From positions 1-50,477 of the forward strand of contig JAISIN010000075.1 of the NCBI GenBank assembly GCA_031262085.1: a stretch of 50,477 nt of DNA. Direction: 5' to 3'. The stretch comes from Prevotellaceae bacterium. Its GTDB lineage: Bacteria; Bacteroidota; Bacteroidia; Bacteroidales; Bacteroidaceae. The number at the start of each line of letters is the position of its first letter. Positions within the stretch are counted from its first letter, which is position 1. Position numbers and translations under genes: made by a program. This document shows positions 8,144-15,187 of the stretch, piece by piece. The notes under the pieces are model-generated. The model did not search any database. It had not been told where the DNA came from and was given only the letters and a program-made list of their open reading frames with translations.

Positions 8144-8722
8144 ATGGAATACATCTTGATTTTTATATCGGCGATATTTGTCAACAACATCGTCTTATCA
8201 CAATTCTTGGGCATCTGCCCGTTCTTAGGCGTCTCCAAGAAGGTTGAAACAGCTTTGGGCATGTCGGCTGCCGTTACGTTTGTGCTTACCATCGCTACGA
8301 TCGTAACGTTCCTGATTCAGAAGTATGTCCTCGACGCCTTCGGGTTGGCATATCTGCAAACAATCACTTTTATTTTAGTTATCGCTGCATTGGTGCAGAT
8401 GGTCGAAATCGTACTGAAAAAAGTATCGCCCTCGCTCTATCAGGCGTTGGGCGTATTCTTGCCGTTAATCACCACCAACTGCTGCATCTTGGGCGTAGCT
8501 ATTCTGGTTATTCAGAAAGACTATGACTTACTGACCGGTGTGGTTTATGCCTTCTCCACAGCTATCGGCTTCGGGCTGGCGCTCACCATCTTTGCCGGTT
8601 TGCGCGAACAGATGAGCTTAGTCAATATTCCGAAAGGAATGCGTGGAACCCCCATTGCGCTCATCACCGCAGGGCTGCTGGCTATGGCATTTATGGGTTT
8701 TTCTGGGGTCGTAAAAATATAA
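8144..8722 (+). CDS. rnfA: Rnf electron transport complex subunit A
   Basis: A 192-residue membrane subunit related to NqrE, with about six hydrophobic helices. The motif NNIVLSQFLGICPFLGVSKK (residues 15-34) and the second-half motif LITTNCCILGVAIL are typical of RnfA. The cysteines in these two motifs pair with those of RnfE to bind the intramembrane [2Fe-2S] cluster. It is the last gene of the operon, so the full set B, C, D, G, E, A is present and intact. Only a weak A/T-rich hairpin follows before galE, which has its own promoter. Confidence 0.96.
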   Translation: MEYILIFISAIFVNNIVLSQFLGICPFLGVSKKVETALGMSAAVTFVLTIATIVTFLIQKYVLDAFGLAYLQTITFILVIAALVQMVEIVLKKVSPSLYQALGVFLPLITTNCCILGVAILVIQKDYDLLTGVVYAFSTAIGFGLALTIFAGLREQMSLVNIPKGMRGTPIALITAGLLAMAFMGFSGVVKI

Positions 8723-8737
8723 AAAGTGATTATTCTT

Positions 8738-8767
8738 TTTGTAATTGAATTATAATTCATACATTTG
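8738..8767 (+). promoter_or_regulatory. galE promoter
   Basis: TTTG at 8738-8741 is followed after 18 bases by TACATTTG at 8760-8767. This is close to the Bacteroidetes consensus TTTG-N19-TAnnTTTG and lies 36 bases before the galE ATG. Confidence 0.75.
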
Positions 8768-8803
8768 CGGCAATAATAAGACACTCTAACAAGGCAACAC
8801 TTC

Positions 8804-9838
8804 ATGAAAGGAAGAATATTAGTTACAGGAGGTACCGGATATATAGGCTCACACACTGTTGTAGAGCTGCAAAACGCCGGATATGAAGTCGTCATCATAG
8901 ACAACCTCTCTAACTCTAATGCAGATGTGGTAGACAATATCGAAAAAGTATCGGGTATTCGCCCTGCTTTCGAGAAATTGGATTGCTTGGATTTTAATGG
9001 CTTGGATGCTTCCCTGTCCCAACACCCAGAAATTGATGCCATCATACATTTTGCCGCCCACAAAGCAGTGGGAGAATCGGTTGCCAAACCATTGATGTAC
9101 TATCGCAACAACCTTGTATCATTGATAAACTTGCTCGAACTGATGCCTAAATACGGCATAAGAGGAATGGTATTCTCTTCCTCGTGCACCGTATATGGAC
9201 AGCCCGACACCTTACCGGTAACCGAAAATGCCCCTGTCAAAAGGGCAGAGTCGCCTTACGGTAACACCAAACAAATCAATGAAGAAATTGTTAGAGATAC
9301 CGTTATTTCCGGAGCACCCATTGACGCCATTTTGCTGCGCTATTTCAATCCGATTGGTGCACATCCCAGTGCATTGCTTGGTGAGTTACCCAACGGAATA
9401 CCCCAGAACTTGATACCGTATCTTACACAAACGGCGATGGGTATTCGCGAAGTATTAAGCGTGTTTGGCGATGATTATAATACACCCGACGGATCGTGTA
9501 TCCGCGACTTTATCAATGTCGTCGATCTGGCTAAGGCGCACGTGATTGCTATCGACCGTATCTTGGAGAAAAAACAAAAAGAGCAGGTCGAAGTATTCAA
9601 TATCGGAACCGGACGTGGATTATCGGTATTGGAACTGATTGATGCTTTTGAGAAAGCAACCGGCGTGAAGCTCAACTATAAAATAGTAGGGCGGCGCGCT
9701 GGAGATATAGAGCAGGTATGGGCTGACCCTACCTTGGCCAACCGGGAGTTGGGTTGGAAAGCTATTGAAACCATCGAAGATACATTGCGATCGGCTTGGG
9801 CATGGCAATTGAAACTTCGTGAACGAGGAATACAATAA
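8804..9838 (+). CDS. galE: UDP-glucose 4-epimerase
   Basis: A 344-residue cytoplasmic enzyme that interconverts UDP-glucose and UDP-galactose, feeding galactose use and surface glycan synthesis. It is an extended short-chain dehydrogenase/reductase: the Rossmann motif TGGTGYIGSHT is at residues 8-18, the catalytic serines are in FSSSCTVYG, and the YxxxK catalytic motif appears as YGNTK. Substrate-domain motifs such as RYFNPIGAHPS and CIRDFINVVDLAKAH also match GalE. The length is usual. It has its own promoter, and the terminators of the next intergenic region lie about 220 bases downstream. Confidence 0.95.
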   Translation: MKGRILVTGGTGYIGSHTVVELQNAGYEVVIIDNLSNSNADVVDNIEKVSGIRPAFEKLDCLDFNGLDASLSQHPEIDAIIHFAAHKAVGESVAKPLMYYRNNLVSLINLLELMPKYGIRGMVFSSSCTVYGQPDTLPVTENAPVKRAESPYGNTKQINEEIVRDTVISGAPIDAILLRYFNPIGAHPSALLGELPNGIPQNLIPYLTQTAMGIREVLSVFGDDYNTPDGSCIRDFINVVDLAKAHVIAIDRILEKKQKEQVEVFNIGTGRGLSVLELIDAFEKATGVKLNYKIVGRRAGDIEQVWADPTLANRELGWKAIETIEDTLRSAWAWQLKLRERGIQ

Positions 9839-10026
9839 CTCGCTAAAAAAATGCATTTCAATAGCACGTGAATAGATTTTTGTTGATTTAACAATAAAGA
9901 AATAAACAAATGTTTTTTAGCATTTGTTTATGACATGTAATCGCCTGGTAATCGTTTATTTGAGTATGTGAATATCCGTAAACGCCACTTATGCCTCCCG
10001 GCATAGACAGGTTACAGATTGCATAG

Positions 10027-10034
10027 TAGTTTTG
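10027..10034 (+). promoter_or_regulatory. -7 box before an intergenic terminator
   Basis: TAGTTTTG matches TAnnTTTG. A transcript from here would start near 10041 and reach the terminator at 10062-10096 without any ORF, giving a candidate small RNA of roughly 55 bases. No matching upstream TTTG is seen. Confidence 0.35.
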
Positions 10035-10061
10035 TCGTGTTTTATTTTGTGTTTGTGTTGT

Positions 10062-10096
10062 AATAAGCCTTGTCGTGAGACAGGGCTTATTTTTTG
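10062..10096 (+). terminator. Intrinsic terminator
   Basis: A 13-bp stem (10062-10074 with 10079-10091, one G-T pair) around a GTGA loop is followed by a T run. This is the strongest intrinsic terminator shape in the window. It ends either galE read-through or a short RNA starting near 10041. Confidence 0.85.
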
Positions 10097-10105
10097 CTAA
10101 AAATT

Positions 10106-10134
10106 AGCAGATATGCTTGTCTATCTGCTTTTTT
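10106..10134 (+). terminator. Second tandem terminator hairpin
   Basis: AGCAGATA (10106-10113) pairs with TATCTGCT (10122-10129) across an 8-base loop, followed by a run of six T. It lies only ten bases after the first terminator. Confidence 0.65.
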
Positions 10135-10269
10135 ATCCCTACATTTAGCGCGTAATAACCAATGAGGTATCATTCAACATACTGAATGCTGTTGTTACTT
10201 ACTCTAATTGCGTTAAGGCTTATAATGAGCCGCAACTAACTTATTTTATTAACCATTAATTTCGCGAAT

Positions 10270-10533
10270 ATGAGAGCAATTACATTTAATGAACTCCGCA
10301 GAATTAAAGATTCTTTGCCTAACGGCAGCATGCATCGAATAGCCGATGAGTTGGAACTTGATGTAGATACGGTACGAAACTTCTTTGGAGGGTATCATTT
10401 TAAAGTTGGTAAAAGTGTCGGTATTCATTTGGAACCCGGTCCCGACGGCGGATTGGTACTGCTTGACGATACGACAGTTCTTGACAGAGCGCTGCAAATT
10501 CTTGATGAATCGATGGGAGTTCAGAAGGCTTAA
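10270..10533 (+). CDS. Small conserved putative DNA-binding protein
   Basis: An 87-residue protein. Residues 5-38 look like a helix-turn-helix (FNELRRIKDSLPNG, then MHRIADELELDVDTVRNFF), suggesting DNA binding. The remainder contains a Gly/Pro-rich turn (EPGPDGGLVLLDD) and a final helix (DRALQILDESMG). From memory, small proteins of this kind are conserved in Bacteroidales, but I cannot name a characterised family. It is monocistronic: tandem terminators upstream and a hairpin downstream (10608-10646). The reading frame and composition look normal for the region. Confidence 0.75.
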   Translation: MRAITFNELRRIKDSLPNGSMHRIADELELDVDTVRNFFGGYHFKVGKSVGIHLEPGPDGGLVLLDDTTVLDRALQILDESMGVQKA

Positions 10534-10607
10534 TCACAATTATGTTTAGTATTATAGGGTAGTTCACTCCCTCCCGATTCAAACAGGTCGTATTCAACAG
10601 AAACAAC

Positions 10608-10646
10608 TTGCCCCGCAACTTCCTTTTGAGGAAAGATGCGGGGCAA
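10608..10646. terminator. Hairpin between convergent genes
   Basis: TTGCCCCGCA (10608-10617) pairs perfectly with TGCGGGGCAA (10637-10646), with a smaller TTCC/GGAA pair inside the loop. It lies between the small gene ending at 10533 and the TPR gene ending at 10687, so it may terminate both. The flanking T runs are weak. Confidence 0.6.
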
Positions 10647-10659
10647 CTCTTTATTCTGC

Positions 10660-10699
10660 ATTCTGCTTATTGCATCAGTATTCTGCTTATTGCATCAGT
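10660..10699. repeat. 20-bp perfect tandem duplication over a stop codon
   Basis: A 20-base unit beginning ATTCTGCTTATTG occurs at 10660-10679 and again at 10680-10699. The TPR gene's stop codon (10687-10689, minus strand) lies in the second copy, so the first copy duplicates the end of the coding region downstream of the stop. Confidence 0.9.
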
Positions 10700-11955
10700 T
10701 TCTCGATCGCTTCAAATTCGGGACCCATGTTCAGGTTGTAATAGACACGATATAATCCTTGCAACCACAAAGCGTTTTGTTCGGGCTTCAGTTCGCGAGC
10801 CTTCTCGTAGCACGGTCTGGCCTTTTCGTAGAATGACTTCAGTGCAGTTTGGTCTTCTTTGTATTTAGGATCGTTGACATCGGTTGTGGCCGATATCTTT
10901 TCCGAGTAATCCTGTGCTTGCAGGCAGTACACAAATCCTAAGTTAGAGTATGCTTCGGCATTTTTTGGATCGGCTTCTACGGCTTTCTTGTAGTATTCTA
11001 TGGCTTTCAGGAGTACGTCGGCAGCAGCTTTATCGTCATTTTTTTCGTTTTTCAGCGAGGCATACTGGTTTTGGTACAAGTATCCTTTCACATACAGGAA
11101 GAAGCTGTTGTTAGGGCTTTTAGATAGCATCTCATCGGTATAACTCATGGCTTCGTCGAGCTTGTTGTTATTGTTGTAATAATCAACGAGATTTGCGAAG
11201 AAGTTGGCATAATCAGGATACTTTTCCAATCCTTTCTTGAGTGAGGCTATCCACTCGTCGGTTTTGCCGAGGGCTTTGAGCGCAGCCGAAGTAAACTCCA
11301 TGGTGTACTTGCCATATTCGGGATCGTCTTCACCATAAGGTGCATACTTCAATATGGAAGGGTAATCTTCGATTTTGCTTGCAGCCAAGCAGGCATAATA
11401 AGCAATTTGCGGCAGCAGTGTGTCGCCTTTTACAGCCGGATTGTCTTCCATCATCGGAGCATTGGTTACGTCGATGTAAGTCCCGAAGAAGTCGAGAGCC
11501 TCTTTGCTCTTGCTCTTGTTGTAGTTCTCGATACCGCCGTTGATCAGGTTTCCACGCTCGGACAGCATGGTAGCAGCGTTGCTCTTCCGATACTTGTTTT
11601 TGACTTTTCCCTTTTCATTAGGGATTTGTGCCAATTCATCACATTTAAGGAAGTACTTGCACATATTCAGTACACTGTTATACACTCCCGCTGTGTCATA
11701 GGGTTGACGAAGGAAGCTTTTCTTTGTTTCCTCTTCGTTGTAGCGGCGTTGGATGAATCCGGCTACATTCCATGTCTCAGGGTCGTCTTTAGTTTCCGGA
11801 TTGGTTAAAGCGCCGTCAATCAGTTGCTCAGCCTTTTTAAAATCCGGTTTCACGTCACTTGCAGCAGCTTTGGCAGCTTTCACACTTTTTTCTTGTGCGA
11901 AGGTAAGCCCGGTTGCTACAAACATAAGCATCAGCGAAAATAATACTCTTTTCAT
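10687..11955 (-). CDS. Exported tetratricopeptide-repeat protein
   Basis: A 422-residue protein with a type I signal peptide (MKRVLFSLMLMFVATGLTFAQ), so probably periplasmic. The ATG at 11955 is preferred over an upstream in-frame ATG at 12075, because the latter would add a 40-residue low-complexity Thr/Asn-rich extension ahead of the signal peptide and overlap gyrA. The C-terminal half contains TPR-like helices, for example the unit from AIEYYKKAVEADPKNAEAYSNLGFVY onward and another ending in LKPEQNALW. Such proteins scaffold envelope complexes, but no partner is visible. It follows gyrA by 49 bases on the same strand and is probably co-transcribed. No enzymatic motif is seen. Confidence 0.85.
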   Translation of the reverse strand: MKRVLFSLMLMFVATGLTFAQEKSVKAAKAAASDVKPDFKKAEQLIDGALTNPETKDDPETWNVAGFIQRRYNEEETKKSFLRQPYDTAGVYNSVLNMCKYFLKCDELAQIPNEKGKVKNKYRKSNAATMLSERGNLINGGIENYNKSKSKEALDFFGTYIDVTNAPMMEDNPAVKGDTLLPQIAYYACLAASKIEDYPSILKYAPYGEDDPEYGKYTMEFTSAALKALGKTDEWIASLKKGLEKYPDYANFFANLVDYYNNNNKLDEAMSYTDEMLSKSPNNSFFLYVKGYLYQNQYASLKNEKNDDKAAADVLLKAIEYYKKAVEADPKNAEAYSNLGFVYCLQAQDYSEKISATTDVNDPKYKEDQTALKSFYEKARPCYEKARELKPEQNALWLQGLYRVYYNLNMGPEFEAIEKLMQ

Positions 11956-12004
11956 GACAAATCTCTGTTTTTTAATTAATATTTCATTATTCGTTGTCCA
12001 ATTG

Positions 12005-14614
12005 TTATTCGTTGTCGGGGTCGTTGCCGTCGTCTTCGTCTTCCGAACTGTCGGATAGCTTGTCTTCCGCTTCATCCGTCAATTCGTCCTCAAGGTTGTC
12101 CGGCTCCTCCTCTCCTATCCCATTTTCGGTGTCGGTGCGTGCATCATCATCTTCTTCCGGTTCGGACGATGACGATACTTTGCAGACCGATCCTATTTCA
12201 TCGTTTCGCTTTTCGAGATTAATGAGCTTGACGCCTTGCGTAGAACGTCCGATGACGCTTACTTGGTTTACTTCGAGGCGTATAATGATGCCCGATTTGT
12301 TGATGATCATCAGGTCGTTATCGTCGGTGACCGATTTGATGGCTACCAATTTACCGGTTTTTTCGGTAATCTTCATGGCTCTTACACCCTTTCCTCCCCG
12401 ATTTGTTTTCCGATACTCTTCGATGTTCGAGCGTTTGCCGTATCCATGTTCGGATACAACCATGATGGTTTCTTTTTCCGGGTCTTTGATGCAGATCATG
12501 CCGATTACTTCGTCGGGTTCTTCGTTTTCGTCGAATCGGATGCCGATTACTCCTGCCGACATACGTCCCATGACGCGGACGAGGTTTTCGGGGAATCGTA
12601 TCGCTTGTCCGTTTCGGGTGGCTATGATGATGTCGTTTTTACCGTTGGTCATACGTACTTCAATGACGCGGTCGTCTTCTCGTATAATGATGGCATTCAC
12701 ACCGTTTTGGCGCGGACGGGAATAGTCGGCAAGCAATGTTTTCTTCATGATACCCTTTTTGGTGCAGAAAACTACGTAGTGATTGTTGATGTAGGTTTTG
12801 TCGTTGAGATCTTTCACCCGCAGATAAGCATTTACGGAATCACCGGCTTCGATGTTCAGGAGGTTTTGTATGGCACGTCCTTTGGCTGTTTTGCTTCCTT
12901 CGGGTATTTCGTACACTTTGAGCCAGTAGCATCGTCCTTTCTGTGTAAAGAACAGCATGGTATTGTGCATGGTGGCGGGATAGATGTGCTCAACGAAGTC
13001 TTCATCGCGTGTTTCCGTGCCTTTTGACCCCATTCCACCGCGGTTTTGTGCATGAAATTCGCTCAGGGGGGTTCGTTTGATGTATCCCATGTGCGAGATG
13101 GTGATCACCATTTCATCGTCGGCATAGAAGTCTTCGGGGTTAAACTCTTCCGAGGAGTAGACGATTTCCGACCGTCGGGCGTCGCCATATTTGGCTTTGA
13201 TCTCGTTGAGTTCGTCAACGACGACTTTTTGGAGGAGTGCTTGATTGGAAAGTATCTCTTCGTAGTAGGCAATCATTTTCTGTACCTCTTCGTATTCGGC
13301 ATGCAGTTGGTCTTGCATGAGTCCGGTGAGTTGTCGGAGACGCATTTCTACGATGGCGCGCGACTGTATCTCGCTGAGTGTGAACCGCTCCATCAGTCCG
13401 GAAACGGCTTCGGCAGGGGTTTGAGCAGCACGGATGATGCGTATCACCTCGTCGATATTGTCGGAGGCAATGATGAGTCCTTCGAGGATATGTGCCCGTT
13501 CTTTGGCTTTGCGCAGGTCGAACTCTGTGCGTCGGCGTACTACTTCGTAGCGGTGTTCAACAAAATATTTAATGAGGTCTTTCAGGTTGAGCAGTCGCGG
13601 ACGTCCGTGTACCAGCGCCACGTTGTTCACACTGAAGGAGGTTTGCAGTTGCGTTAGTTTATATAGTTTATTGAGTATGACGTTGGCATTGGCATCTCGT
13701 TTGATATCTACTACGATGCGCATTCCTTCGCGGTCGGATTCGTCGTTGGCGTTGCTGATGCCTTCGACTTTTTTCTCGGTGGCTAATTCGCCGATGTATT
13801 TGATTAGTTCGGCTCTGTTGACGCCGTAGGGTATTTCGGAAACAATGATTTTATCGTGTGTCGATGTCGATTCTATTTCGGCTTTGGCTCGCATAATAAC
13901 TCTTCCGCGCCCGGTGAGATATGCTTCGCGCACGCCACTCATACCATAGATATATCCTCCGGTGGGAAAATCGGGTGCTTTGACGTAGCGCATCAGTTCT
14001 TCGATTTCGATGTCGTTATGGTGGATGTAGGCTATGCAGGCGTCGATCACTTCTGTCAGATTGTGTGTGGGCATGTTGGTTGCCATGCCGACGGCTATGC
14101 CTGATGCCCCGTTAATGAGCAGATTGGGAATGCGGGTGGGCATAACGGTAGGTTCTTGCAGCGAATCGTCGAAGTTGTTTTGCATGTCGACAGTCTCTTT
14201 CTCAATGTCTTGCATCATGTCTTCTCCGATTTTAAAGAGACGACACTCGGTGTATCGCATGGCGGCAGGCGAATCTCCGTCGACCGAACCGTAGTTCCCT
14301 TGTCCGTCGACAAGCAAGTATCGCATGTTCCACGGTTGCCCCATGCGTACTAAAGCACCATATATAGAGGAATCTCCGTGGGGATGATATTTACCGAGCA
14401 CTTCGCCGACTACTCTGGCAGATTTTTTGTAAGGTTTGTCGGAAGTATTACCCAGTCCCATCATTCCGTATAGGATTCTGCGGTGAACGGGCTTAAAACC
14501 ATCTCTCACATCAGGAAGGGCACGTGCCACAATAACCGACATCGAATAATCGATGTACGATGACTTCATCTCTTCTTCGATGTTGACTTTTATAATTCTG
14601 TCTTGTTCAAGCAT
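12005..14614 (-). CDS. gyrA: DNA gyrase subunit A
   Basis: An 869-residue type IIA topoisomerase subunit that breaks and rejoins DNA to introduce negative supercoils together with GyrB. Catalytic Tyr121 lies in RYTECRLF. The quinolone-resistance-determining region reads [13 protein letters not shown], with Ser82 (E. coli Ser83) retained. Gly86 stands where E. coli has Asp87, which I believe is normal in Bacteroides relatives. The C-terminal beta-pinwheel follows, including a GyrA-box-like [10 protein letters not shown] segment. The last 55 or so residues are very acidic (Asp/Glu-rich) and unstructured, like the acidic tails known to tune supercoiling in other gyrases. gyrB is not in the window. 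Confidence 0.97.
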   Translation of the reverse strand: MLEQDRIIKVNIEEEMKSSYIDYSMSVIVARALPDVRDGFKPVHRRILYGMMGLGNTSDKPYKKSARVVGEVLGKYHPHGDSSIYGALVRMGQPWNMRYLLVDGQGNYGSVDGDSPAAMRYTECRLFKIGEDMMQDIEKETVDMQNNFDDSLQEPTVMPTRIPNLLINGASGIAVGMATNMPTHNLTEVIDACIAYIHHNDIEIEELMRYVKAPDFPTGGYIYGMSGVREAYLTGRGRVIMRAKAEIESTSTHDKIIVSEIPYGVNRAELIKYIGELATEKKVEGISNANDESDREGMRIVVDIKRDANANVILNKLYKLTQLQTSFSVNNVALVHGRPRLLNLKDLIKYFVEHRYEVVRRRTEFDLRKAKERAHILEGLIIASDNIDEVIRIIRAAQTPAEAVSGLMERFTLSEIQSRAIVEMRLRQLTGLMQDQLHAEYEEVQKMIAYYEEILSNQALLQKVVVDELNEIKAKYGDARRSEIVYSSEEFNPEDFYADDEMVITISHMGYIKRTPLSEFHAQNRGGMGSKGTETRDEDFVEHIYPATMHNTMLFFTQKGRCYWLKVYEIPEGSKTAKGRAIQNLLNIEAGDSVNAYLRVKDLNDKTYINNHYVVFCTKKGIMKKTLLADYSRPRQNGVNAIIIREDDRVIEVRMTNGKNDIIIATRNGQAIRFPENLVRVMGRMSAGVIGIRFDENEEPDEVIGMICIKDPEKETIMVVSEHGYGKRSNIEEYRKTNRGGKGVRAMKITEKTGKLVAIKSVTDDNDLMIINKSGIIIRLEVNQVSVIGRSTQGVKLINLEKRNDEIGSVCKVSSSSEPEEDDDARTDTENGIGEEEPDNLEDELTDEAEDKLSDSSEDEDDGNDPDNE

Positions 14615-14638
14615 TTAAAGAGTTATTAATTCAACATA

Positions 14639-14656
14639 TTTCGTGTTTTCACGAAA
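14639..14656 (-). promoter_or_regulatory. Hairpin in the gyrA leader
   Basis: TTTCGTG (14639-14645) pairs perfectly with CACGAAA (14650-14656) across a TTTT centre, 25 bases before the gyrA start. A TACTTTAG box (minus strand, 14664-14671), one mismatch from TAnnTTTG, lies just upstream, so this hairpin would sit at the very 5' end of the gyrA mRNA. Confidence 0.4.
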
Positions 14657-14761
14657 AATCACGCTAAAGTACTGCTTTTTTAGTACATGCAAAAATTTTT
14701 GGCTATAAACTTTGTGACGGGAACTAATTTTGGTTTTTCGGACCTGATGCGGTTGCCTTGG

Positions 14762-14918
14762 GGGTAGACGAAGTAGACGAAGTGGACGAAGTATTTTCTA
14801 ACTTTATATATTTTCGCGTGAGAACATATTATATATAGTACAATATATACATATACGTATATATACATTTTAATAAAGTTGAAAAACACTTCGTCCACTT
14901 CGTCTACTTCGTCTACCC
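14762..14918. repeat. 157-bp palindromic element with perfect 31-bp inverted repeats
   Basis: The arms 14762-14792 and 14888-14918 are exact reverse complements over 31 bases. Each arm is built from a nine-base unit, GTAGACGAA or GTGGACGAA. Complementarity continues inward with mismatches (CTAACTTTAT against AATAAAGTTG), giving arms of nearly 50 bases around an AT-rich centre. The size resembles a miniature inverted-repeat element, but no target-site duplication is evident and no transposase is nearby. Confidence 0.85.
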
Positions 14919-14953
14919 TGTCGCTTTTGGTCATGATAAAACAGGTTAGATAT

Positions 14954-15062
14954 CAAAGGGAAATCCGGCTCACTTCAAAGGGAGATCTGCATCAGATGAA
15001 AGGGAGTTTTGCCTCACTTCAAAGGGAGTTTTGCCCCACATCAAAGGGAGATAAATGGCACG
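14954..15062. repeat. 22-bp tandem array (array 3)
   Basis: Five copies start at 14954, 14976, 14998, 15020 and 15042 with an exact 22-base period. The core is CAAAGGGA (GAAAGGGA in the third copy), followed by variable bases and CTCACTT or a related end. AAGGGAG and CTCACTT form an imperfect dyad across TTTTGC. The array ends about 75 bases upstream of the clpC -7 box. Confidence 0.85.
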
Positions 15063-15131
15063 CTATTTGTTATAACTGTTACATAAACCAAAAAAAAGCA
15101 GAAACAGAGAGCTGCAATACGATAAATGATG

Positions 15132-15139
15132 TATCTTTG
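15132..15139 (+). promoter_or_regulatory. clpC -7 box
   Basis: TATCTTTG matches TAnnTTTG and lies 48 bases before the clpC ATG. An AAGGAG Shine-Dalgarno-like site at 15172-15177 follows, ten bases before the start. Confidence 0.65.
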
Positions 15140-15187
15140 TTTTAGATAAGTTCTCTACAACGCTTTAATATAAGGAGATAATTAAGT

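Larger units (their letters stand above)
9839..10269. other. Intergenic region with two terminators and a possible tiny transcript
   Basis: No protein gene is supported here. The region holds a promoter-like box (10027-10034), a strong terminator (10062-10096), a second terminator-like hairpin (10106-10134) and a near-match TACATTTA (10140-10147) that may serve the gene at 10270. The AT-rich part after galE (9840-9960) shows nothing recognisable. Confidence 0.6.
14615..15187. other. Divergent gyrA-clpC intergenic region
   Basis: This 573-base region has no supported gene. It contains the gyrA leader hairpin and a weak promoter, a 157-bp palindromic element (14762-14918), a five-copy 22-bp array (from 14954), and the clpC promoter and ribosome-binding site. 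Short open frames across the repeats (for example 14680-14934 minus and 14879-15145 plus) are translations of repeats and are not considered genes. Confidence 0.7.

Noticed and set aside
11956..12075. Longer start of the TPR gene
   Set aside because: It would place 40 low-complexity residues before a perfect signal peptide and overlap gyrA.
12236..13657. Long plus-strand ORFs opposite gyrA
   Set aside because: They mirror gyrA codon structure, have no start signals and encode no recognisable domain. The same applies to other long antisense frames over clpC, ligA, the sulfur-protein gene and uvrA.
14345..14390. Quinolone-resistance mutation in GyrA (Gly at the E. coli Asp87 position)
   Set aside because: Ser at the key first position is retained, and Gly86 appears to be the normal residue in related Bacteroidales, so no resistance claim is supported.
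14680..15145. Small proteins with Asp-Glu-Val or Ser-Leu-Gln repeats on both strands
   Set aside because: They are translations of the palindromic element and the 22-bp array, with no start signal or domain.
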